The notes below the pieces were generated by a model. The model ran no database searches and was not told where the DNA came from. It was given only the letters and a program-made list of their open reading frames with translations. 64,000 nucleotides of DNA from Penicillium oxalicum (lineage: Eukaryota > Ascomycota > Eurotiomycetes > Eurotiales > Aspergillaceae), in NCBI RefSeq assembly GCF_001723175.1, contig NC_064653.1, positions 1,612,001-1,676,000 of the forward strand, given 5' to 3'. Numbering within the stretch: position 1 is the first letter of the stretch; every line of letters starts with the position of its first letter. Made by a program: the position numbers and the translations under genes. Positions 57,103 to 64,000 of the stretch are shown here, in pieces.

Positions 57103-58057
57103 TTTGAAGAACGCGATATAGGGGGTGAGAGAGGTAGAGAGAAAAGGAGAGAAATAGGTGGTGAAGGAGGTTTTTCAACAGCGATGAAGATAAAGATGGA
57201 GAGCCTAATTTAGATGGGGCGGGTGGTTTGGGGTCGGAGTTGCAGCGATTGGTGGGGTTCGACTCCACAAACAATCCAGTACATACATGTACAGTATAGA
57301 ATTTCAACGATGAAGTGCATCACCATCACTTTCGTGCAGAAAAATATAGACGAAGTCAGAAAATACAACCTTCGTTTCGTTGGATTTCTGTAGCAGACAC
57401 TTTTGCAAAACGAAAAGTACCACATGATCGTCCCAGGAGGGCATGGAGAGATCATTAGTAGAAGGCGTTGGTTAATTCCAGGCGATTTATACTGATGGCC
57501 GCAGGGCAACACCGGACCACTTCAGTCGTGATTCCGATACTATTCAAGGCGCTGCCCTCGCCGATGCAATGTATCGTCGTATTGTAGATTTTAATTTACG
57601 ACGTAATTACAAGCAATTTAAGAGCAGCCAAAAGACTTACAGAGCTTCTAGATTTTCTTCCGAGTATCCGTTTCAAGCTTCTGGGCAACGCCCGCAAGGA
57701 GACCTTTGGCAACTAGGCAATGAACGACTCTAGGATGATTGATACTAAATTGAAAATGACCAACAAGAGATTTATGGTACAGATTATCTGTCAACAGAGA
57801 GAAAAATCAACATGAAAATACTCATATAGAATGATATTCCTCAGTCCACCTTGACTTGCCGTTCTTGTCGCCTCGCACCGACGGAGAGTGAAGAGGTCTT
57901 GTATCTTGCCCCCGTTTACTTTGCGTTAACTTGACCTCTACTCTCATCCACTCATCCATCCACTCATCCATCCATCCTTCGCTCCTTCCTTCCTTCCCCC
58001 AAACACCTCTTTACTCAACAAATCTTGACTGAAATCCCTGACTTTACATCAGCCACC
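57103..58057. other. Divergent promoter, cwf23 and the Mei4-like gene
   Basis: About 950 bp. It includes a tandem ATCC/ACTC repeat at about 57948-57980 and a C/T-rich leader just before 58058. No coding sequence seen. Confidence 0.5.
57948..57980. repeat. Short tandem repeat (ATCCACTC/ATCC units)
   Basis: Tandem units of ATCCACTC and ATCC in the leader of the Mei4-like gene. Confidence 0.85.
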
Positions 58058-59753
58058 ATGCCTGAAGAACAACCACAGACCAGACCGGCCCAAAAACTTC
58101 CCAGAGCCGAGTTGGCCCTTGCTCTGGCAATTGTCAAGCTCAAACCAGCTGGCATCTCGGTGAAAGGTAGTACCCCTGTTCTCATTTTATGAATTTGAGA
58201 GTGATATTCTGAGCACAAGAACATAGCCCACATCCACAATCTTCGGAAAACCGTCAAAACCGTCCACCGTAGCAAGTCACATCTCACGGAGAAGTTCTGG
58301 GACAGTGCTGCCTATTGGCGTAATGCTTTTCTGAAATCCGAGGCAGAACAGACGGCCCTCCACAACAAGATCTTCGAACTGGAGCAGAAACAAACAGAGC
58401 TGCTTTTGAAGCAAAATAAGCTACCAGAACGACGGAAACGTGATCTAGGTGCTTTCCAAGTACAGCTCCACAGTGCCCGAAAGCGATCAAGGAGATTCGT
58501 TCCTGATCCGCTTGCGACAGAGTGGACTCGCTTCAGGAATACCTTTAAAGGTATACAGGCCCTCTTGTTGCTTCCAGAACTCCGGCAATGCCTGCTTTTC
58601 ATGCTTTCTTTTTCCTCTCTATGCAAACACTCACTGAATGAATTTTCTAGGAATACCCTTCCTGAAGCACATGGTTTATCTGACACGGGCCCTGCACACT
58701 CTCCGTCCGACAGAGGAAAAGAATAAGGTTTTGGCGATGTGCGCAGCTAATCTCTGCAAAGAAGCAGAGAGGAGCATTTTAGTCTCGGTCAAGTCTCAAA
58801 TTGAGACCAATATGGCTTCGGAGATGCCTCAACTCTGGACATACTCCCAGCCAAAATTCACAGCAGTTACGAAAGCCGTAGAAATGTCGTGGCTGTTGCT
58901 ACAAGAGGTGCTTGTGAATTGCGAATGGTCCGCCAGTCCTGCCGACCCCGGTAAACAGGTCGTCTATTACATGGTATGTCTCACCGAGTCGATCGCGACT
59001 GCGCTTGCGGAATTTTGCAAAGCATTCTCAGAAGCGAAGATTCCTCGGCCCCGCCCTGACACCGTTCTGATGAATTTGTTATACGACAATCCGGAATACG
59101 AGCCCACCCAGGAATATCATGAAGCAGAATACCTCCTCACCTATCTTCTTTGCGACATGGTCTTCTCATTGGATCTGAACGAGGAGCCCTGTCGAGCAGT
59201 CTTGGAAGGAATGCTCCACGTCATGATCAATCGTGTCGGACAGTTGCTTTCTTTCTTGTGCTTCGATGGCATGGTGTTCCCACACGTTTCTGTCCCGGAC
59301 TTGAGACCTCCCGAGGGTCTTCAGAAGATGATCGTGTCTGGCATGACACCTGAATGGGCTGAGATTGAGGGAAGACAACTCATTTGCTTCCTGCGCGAAG
59401 TTAAGCTGAGGGCCAAATTCTTCTCCGTTGGAGAATTCACCATGAACGACGGTTCCCGAACTGGTTTGATCGGCAATTGGTTCAAGCCTACCAAAGTCAC
59501 CGGGACTCGCTCCGAAAGCGACGTGAGAGCGGAATTGCAGAAAAAGATGACGAATCAGTTACTCCAGGCGATTTTCGGTGAAAAAGAGGCCAACTTCCGC
59601 AATGGCCTCGCTCGTCCGTCGACACCGCCTCCTGTTGACGAGGTACCGTTCAATCGAGCGTGCTCAAGCTTCAAGGAATGGTTCATCACCGAAGTGTGGT
59701 ACCTGGTTGGTTGGGAGTGTATTGAGAAGATGAAACCCGACACTTCGTCATAG
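58058..59753 (+). CDS. Helical protein, candidate meiotic factor Mei4/Rec24
   Basis: Exons are 58058-58166, 58227-58550 and 58651-59753, giving 511 residues; ATG 58058 has a good context (GCCACCATG). The N-terminal motif ELALALAIVKLKPAG, followed by a helix and a coiled-coil (FWDSAAYWRNAFLKSEAEQ), resembles the start of animal MEI4 and its fungal relatives (LALALAIIxSKP then helix). The rest is all alpha-helical with no catalytic motif (for example VVYYMVCLTESIATALAEF and FNRACSSFKEWFITEVWYL near the end). Mei4 works with Rec114 and Mer2 to promote Spo11 breaks in meiosis. The match is from memory and confined mainly to the N-terminal motif; a different helical scaffold is possible. Confidence 0.5.
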
Positions 59754-59939
59754 TGATTCTTGCCGGCTCATCTCGAAATGCTTTCTTCTATGCTTGATTA
59801 TGACGGTTTTCCATTTGCGTTGCCATGGTGCATTCTTCTTTCCATTCTTGGTGACTGGATATTCTTATTCTACCCCAGCTTTATCATTCGCGTGCGAGAT
59901 TTAACTTCACTAGGATAGGTCAGTTTTATTCGATACATT

Positions 59940-61185
59940 TTACTTCAAATTCAAAATCCGGATTGCATTTCCTCCCAGTACTCCTGCCACGGCATCTCCA
60001 TCATTTTCGAATGTCTTGTTGATCGCCTTATAGTTGGTCACGACACTGGTCCACTGCTCGTCTTCGTCACTGAGGGGAGGGAAAAATGGATGATCGGTGC
60101 CTTTGAAGTCTCGATTAGCGGTGACTTAAAGTAACCGAGGCAAAAGAAAAAAGGAACTTCACTGAGTCAGGGGAGTTGATGTGCGCAAGGAACTTACCAA
60201 AAAGCAGGCGATCGGTGGTCCCTCCACTCGCCTCGACTGCGGCTTTCATCCCCGCAGTCCCGTACACGACGGCATCCAGATAGATATTTGTCTTCAAAAC
60301 ATCCCAGATCCCTCGCTGCGGCCCCTGAACAGTGCCCCCATTGACCTTGAAGGTCCGCTCATGAGCGATACAGCTCTCGATTCTCCCCGCCAAAAAAGGA
60401 AGCGTCCCACCCGAATGCGCCAACAAGATCTGAAGCTTGGGGAAACGATCAAAAACACCACTCAAGTACATGCGCGTCACCGCAATGGTGGTCTCGAGCG
60501 GGAACCCCAATGCCAGAGGGAGGACATGTCCATAACGTCGCACCACTTCGGGTCCCCCGAAAGCCTCGTCCGGTAGACCGTAGTGTGGATGCAAGAAGAG
60601 CATCAACTGGGTATCCTCCAATGCCTTCCACACAGGATCCAGTCCGGGATCATCTAATCCATGGCCGCGTCCCGTCGTGCCCATGATCACGCCGCGCATG
60701 TGGCGCAGGGTCTTGATGCGGTGCAGTTCATCGGCGATAGCCTCGGGGCCAGGTGCGCCGAGGGGAAGTGTGCCAAAAGCGAAAAGACGAGGGAGTCTGG
60801 CGGATTGAGTCTGAGAGACGGTGGTATTGACCTGCGTGCAGGTCGAGTCTAGATCATCGTTGATCTTCTGCGCCCATTCCGAGGCTTGCTCTTCCCCGAC
60901 GAAATCGAGCCAGGGGTTGGCGAGGGAGATGACGCTGCAGTCGATGCCGTGCTTTTGCATAAAGTCGAGCTTGACCTTGATGTCGGAGTAGGATGAGTCG
61001 ACGGGCCGACCGCGCTCGTCGACGGGGATGCTGGAGTCATCGTCCGATGCAAGGATGATGAGTCGCGGAGGTCCACCGTCGGAGGGATCGTGGATATAGG
61101 GCACCTTTTTGCGGGCACGGAGCATCTCGATGTATGCGGGGGGATAGACATGAGTGTGGATGTCGACTACGAGAGGGTTCGACAT
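59940..61185 (-). CDS. Isoorotate (uracil-5-carboxylate) decarboxylase, amidohydrolase-2 family
   Basis: Exons on the minus strand: 61185-60198 and 60100-59940, giving 382 residues. Zinc ligands of the ACMSD-type TIM barrel are visible: His10 and His12 (VVDIHTHVYPP), His199 or His201 (LFLHPHYGLP) and Asp332 (FGTDHPFFPP). Blocks close to the characterised fungal isoorotate decarboxylase are present: VISLANPW, HVLPLALGFPLETTIAV, LLAHSGGTLPFLAGRIESC and the YLDAVVYG segment. The enzyme removes CO2 from 5-carboxyuracil to give uracil, the last step of thymine salvage. ACMSD or resorcylate decarboxylase are the alternatives, but overall similarity favours isoorotate. A thymine 7-hydroxylase-like gene starts 2.5 kb away. 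Four GATA sites lie upstream. Confidence 0.8.
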
Positions 61186-62071
61186 GGTAAAAGTTGCTGA
61201 TTTGGGGAACTAGATGGGTGAGGAGAGAGGAGGCCAAGAAACTACGGGAACTGACCAATTGATGCGATGAGAGAGAGAAAAAAAAAGGAACAATTTAGAG
61301 AGAGAGAGGGGGGGGGGAGGTGGAATTTGAGGGGCTAAGTTACTGAAGTGGACAAGGAGGTGCAGTCGCAAGTGCAGCTGTTTAGGTTAGCTGCATCTTG
61401 CGAGTTGTACTTCGCTCATGCGACTCTCGTGGTGCGAAGATAAGACAAAGTGAAATGCGGGGATTATCTCCAACGCAGCTTATCTCTTCTCCGAGAAAGA
61501 CCCCCTCCGAATGGGTGATTTGGTTAGATTCGACCGAGGGGGTAAAAACATGGGAGCGATGGGTCTGTAAGTTACACTTGGCTTATACTCTTATCTCTGG
61601 AAGAGCAAGTCTCGCGTTCACCCGCATCGTGTCAGGCTACAGTAGACCTCGAAAGGAGATTGAGCTCAATCTACATCAAGGAGAACAGGATGAATCCCAT
61701 GTCCCACCATCATCCTCAGTCCCTACCAGGGCCGTTCCCGCCCGACGGGAGATGTCTTTACTAAACAAGAAAGTGCCAGTTGGAGACGGTATGTCGCACT
61801 ACGCAGTAACCTTGATCAACGGGTAATTTCACCGAGATTTGGCATGGTATATACATCTCTTCATGAATACATTTCTCTCCTGCCCAATGTCCTGAAATTT
61901 GGTCAATGAGCGGTCCAGGCCCATTGTCGCCATCCAAGTGACTCTATCAACGATGCCACAATCAGCAACCACCCAAGATGGACCAAATGGCACTAGAAGT
62001 CCGATGCCCCTCCCCTCCCTTCCCTCTCCAATCGACTGACCGAGAAATTCAGAGCATCTTGACCGCCAATT
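61186..62071. other. Promoter region of the decarboxylase gene
   Basis: A purine-rich AG/G tract sits at about 61270-61320. GATA sites are listed separately. No coding sequence is supported. Confidence 0.5.
61439..61596 (-). promoter_or_regulatory. Cluster of GATA-factor sites upstream of the decarboxylase
   Basis: HGATAR-type sites occur at 61439-61444 (GATAAG), 61464-61469, 61480-61485 and 61591-61596 (TTATCT on plus, that is AGATAA on minus). Four sites in ~160 bp, 250-410 bp upstream of the start codon, suit control by a nitrogen GATA factor such as AreA. Binding is inference. Confidence 0.5.
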
Positions 62072-62401
62072 TTACAGGTCCTGGCTGGCAATCACACCAC
62101 CGGCAAGCGTGATCGGAGCCTTGTTGGTGAAGTTGGGAATATCGGCAAAGATGGCGGGTGCTCCCTCCACCTCACGCGCCTTCTTGAGAGCCTCCTCGCT
62201 TTCCCAGATCAAGGTGGCCACGATCAGATACTTGGAGGTTGCGCCCGTCAGATCGTTCTCATATCGGACCACGTTCCAGCTCTTCAGACCATGAGGACCC
62301 CAAGTCTTGGCCACCAGGGGCATGTGGGTGCTCAGGTAGTAGTCGGTGTTGAACTCGGTGTCCGGCTCGTTCGGATACGCGACAATAGCGGTGTAAGGCA
62401 T
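62072..62401 (-). CDS. EthD-like dimeric alpha/beta-barrel protein
   Basis: A single exon encodes 109 residues. The block DYYLSTHMPLVAKTWGPHGLKSW is the core of the EthD/dimeric ferredoxin-like family, with the conserved His-Met-Pro; TLIWESEEALKKAREVEG follows. Such proteins are small homodimers, some acting as monooxygenase accessory factors or cyclases; the role here cannot be read. It lies between the decarboxylase and the thymine 7-hydroxylase-like gene, 1.3 kb head-to-head with the latter, so it could be co-regulated with them. Confidence 0.8.
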   Translation of the reverse strand: MPYTAIVAYPNEPDTEFNTDYYLSTHMPLVAKTWGPHGLKSWNVVRYENDLTGATSKYLIVATLIWESEEALKKAREVEGAPAIFADIPNFTNKAPITLAGGVIASQDL

Positions 62402-62554
62402 TTTGGGAGGGGGATGAATGAGGATGGAATTTGAGGTCTGGGAGTCTGGGAGAGAGAGAGAGAGAGGCTAAAATGAGATCACTTGGAACGGAGGAGATGA
62501 GGATATTAGGTGGAACAGTAGGAGAAATACCTGTATACGATTGGGCTTTGTAGG

Positions 62555-62580
62555 TGCGGTAGCGGTAGCGGTAGCGGTAC
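62555..62580. repeat. (GCGGTA)n short tandem repeat
   Basis: About four hexamer units in the leader of the EthD-like gene. Confidence 0.9.
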
Positions 62581-63220
62581 ACGCAGTCTAGTAATGAGGG
62601 GGTCTACTAAGTGTAGTAGCGCGGGGTGAAGAAGTACGTAGCTTTTGTATTCGTTACCGGGCAGTTTGTTGAACCGCCTCGGGCTGCAGTCCACGCTGAT
62701 TAATGCAATTGTCGGGTTCAGACACAGTGGAGACCGAGTGGATTCCAGCTGGTCAGGGACTGAACTGCTTTCTGATCGGATGATTCTCCCTTGTCCCTGG
62801 GTCCTGCCAATTCAGCGGTCTCTTCACGCCGAGGTGGATTCAGGTGGCCAGCGGTGGATCGGAAGTACCCAATTGATCCTTGCGCTGGCCAGGCCGAGGT
62901 CCGGCCCAACCGTTGCGGGAAGAAAGCAGCATCAACATCCACATCAACACGTTGATCACCTCGAGTCAAGCTGGACACGGTCCATTGATATTGGCTATGA
63001 GTTAGAGAAATGGAGGAGAATATGGAGGGGGAGGTATCCAGCCTCAATATTTCAGGCCCTGTACATGATGACCAGCTTACCACCCCCGGGTAGACTGGAC
63101 AAGTACTGTAGGTAGTGAGGTACACGCGTTCAGCTCGTTGAGCTGTTGGATTTATACCGGAGACCATATTATCAGCCTGAAAGAATACCGTCTGCTTTGA
63201 TCAATTCTTTCTGTCATCCT

Positions 63221-63546
63221 GATAAGATTGCAATATGAAGATTCTCGTATCGCCACATTCAACGGTGTGCTGTAGCCACCCAGCCGGACGTGTGTGTACC
63301 ACATGCACGTGTCGATCATACTAATTGAGACTCCCTCGAGACCAGTGACTATCAGTTGCCCAGCCCCGTTTATCCTTTGCCATGTCGGATTAAGCCTATG
63401 AAAGAGAGTAGATAGTTGGAACCATGATCCAATGACCAACCAATGCTTATCCCCCCGCCTATCCCCTATCCCCAATAACACGAGGGGAAACCGGACCCCC
63501 TGTGGTGAGTGTATATCGCAGCTTATCTTGGGACGCCCGCCTTATC
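63221..63546 (+). promoter_or_regulatory. Cluster of GATA-factor sites upstream of the thymine-hydroxylase-like gene
   Basis: Sites are at 63221-63226 (GATAAG), 63446-63451, 63522-63527 and 63541-63546 (CTTATC, that is GATAAG on minus). They lie 180-510 bp before the start codon. A role in nitrogen regulation is inference. Confidence 0.5.
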
Positions 63547-63729
63547 ATGCGATGCATGGCTTTCGAGCCATGCATCATCCATGCGTCCGTTGTCTCGATT
63601 CCCCTCTTCTTTTCCTAACCTTGGTTCTCTTTTGTATTTCGATCGTTGAGTCTTCACTGTCACATCCCTCCGAAGAGCTCACACAGAATCAGACCAAGAT
63701 CGCCTCCGTCCCCAATATCCGCAGAAGAG

Positions 63730-64000
63730 ATGGCTGGCCCCCTCCAAGAGCTGAATCCGGTGTCAAATGCCGTATCCAAGGATGATCTCGTCATACCGGT
63801 AAGGCCTGGTCAAAGACATCTCTTGCGCCTGTCCTGTCTCCCCCCTCCCCTTCCCTCTACCAAAATGATCAAAGAGGACTCTTGGTGGAATCTCTGGACG
63901 TGGTTCTCTGGTAAAACTGTGAGGACCCTCTAACTCTACCCATCTACAGCTGATCGATTTTGGACCCTTCTATACCGGGACCCCCTCCGACAAGCATGCG
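63730..64000 (+). CDS. 2-oxoglutarate/Fe(II) oxygenase, thymine 7-hydroxylase-like (5' end only)
   Basis: The start ATG 63730 begins exon 63730-63798 (MAGPLQELNPV to DDLVIP), followed by a GTAAGG-donor intron (63799-63949, CTACAG acceptor) and the start of exon 2 (LIDFGPFYTGTPSDKHA), which runs off the window. The joined DDLVIP-LIDFGPF is the N-terminal signature of the isopenicillin-N-synthase-like oxygenases and is close to the start of Neurospora thymine 7-hydroxylase as I remember it. That enzyme oxidises the methyl group of thymine to 5-carboxyuracil in three steps. The catalytic half is outside the window, so the substrate rests on this short match plus the neighbouring isoorotate decarboxylase. 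Confidence 0.6.

Larger units (their letters stand above)
62402..63729. other. Divergent promoter, EthD-like and thymine-hydroxylase-like genes
   Basis: About 1.3 kb without a gene. It includes a (GCGGTA)n repeat at about 62555-62580, an AG repeat at about 62450-62467, and GATA sites near the right gene. Confidence 0.5.

Noticed and set aside
57250..57275. tRNA B-box-like sequence GGGTTCGACTCC
   Set aside because: No A-box, acceptor stem or anticodon arm can be built around it.
1..64000. CRISPR arrays, bacterial operons, secondary-metabolite core genes
   Set aside because: None seen; spaced direct repeats here are simple microsatellites, and no polyketide or non-ribosomal synthase core is present.

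Overview
The window is nuclear DNA of a filamentous ascomycete, most probably a Eurotiomycete (Aspergillus/Penicillium type). The genes are interrupted by short introns (mostly 45-130 nt) with GTRNGT donors and CTAAC/CTGAC-like branch points. The tRNAs lack an encoded CCA. Several products are recognisably the Aspergillus forms (SamB, SfaD, PhnA). I resolved about 24 protein genes, two tRNA genes, one foldback/MITE-like element and one heavily mutated relic of a repetitive ORF.

Layout. 0-1.2 kb: 5' part of the XPG-like translational regulator mkt1 (minus). 2.7-4.3 kb: a 2-oxoglutarate/Fe(II) oxygenase with a 17-nt microexon. 5.2-7.1 kb: the MYND protein samB. 7.1-13.6 kb: no resolvable gene. 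13.6-15.0 kb: the G-protein beta subunit sfaD; 20.6-21.6 kb: its phosducin-like partner phnA, same strand, with a 5.5-kb gene-free interval between them. 22.7-30.9 kb: yaf9 (YEATS), yrb1 (RanBP1), a single-pass membrane protein of unknown role, and a small CipC/DUF3759 protein, all minus. 31.3-34.7 kb: repeat island (337-bp element with nested inverted repeats and a 10-bp flanking duplication, then a relic ORF with stops of RIP type). 34.7-37.9 kb: a GPI-type surface protein and an OAC1-like mitochondrial carrier. 38.5-48 kb: swd2 (COMPASS), a DUF1308 protein, a PTM1-like 7-TM protein, ncs2 (tRNA 2-thiolation) and a DUF4112 protein. 48.2-50.9 kb: decapping enzyme dcp2. 51.2-51.5 kb: two near-identical tRNA-Ser(AGA). 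51.9-53.1 kb: a protein made of two tandem FAR1/WRKY-GCM1-type zinc fingers with a 1-nt frameshift. 54.3-57.1 kb: iba57 and cwf23. 58.1-59.8 kb: a protein whose N-terminus resembles the meiotic break factor Mei4/Rec24. 59.9-64 kb: an isoorotate (uracil-5-carboxylate) decarboxylase, an EthD-like protein, and the start of a gene resembling thymine 7-hydroxylase.

The most interesting functional unit is the right end. Thymine 7-hydroxylase oxidises thymine stepwise to 5-carboxyuracil, and isoorotate decarboxylase turns that into uracil. Candidates for both enzymes lie within 4 kb, and both upstream regions carry clusters of GATA-factor (AreA-type) sites, which would fit a nitrogen-regulated thymine salvage locus. 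Other points worth a look are the sfaD-phnA linkage, the Mei4-like candidate, the tandem FAR1-like protein, the repeated leucine-rich motifs in the Dcp2 tail, and the foldback element. All exon boundaries are read by eye from splice consensus and family conservation.
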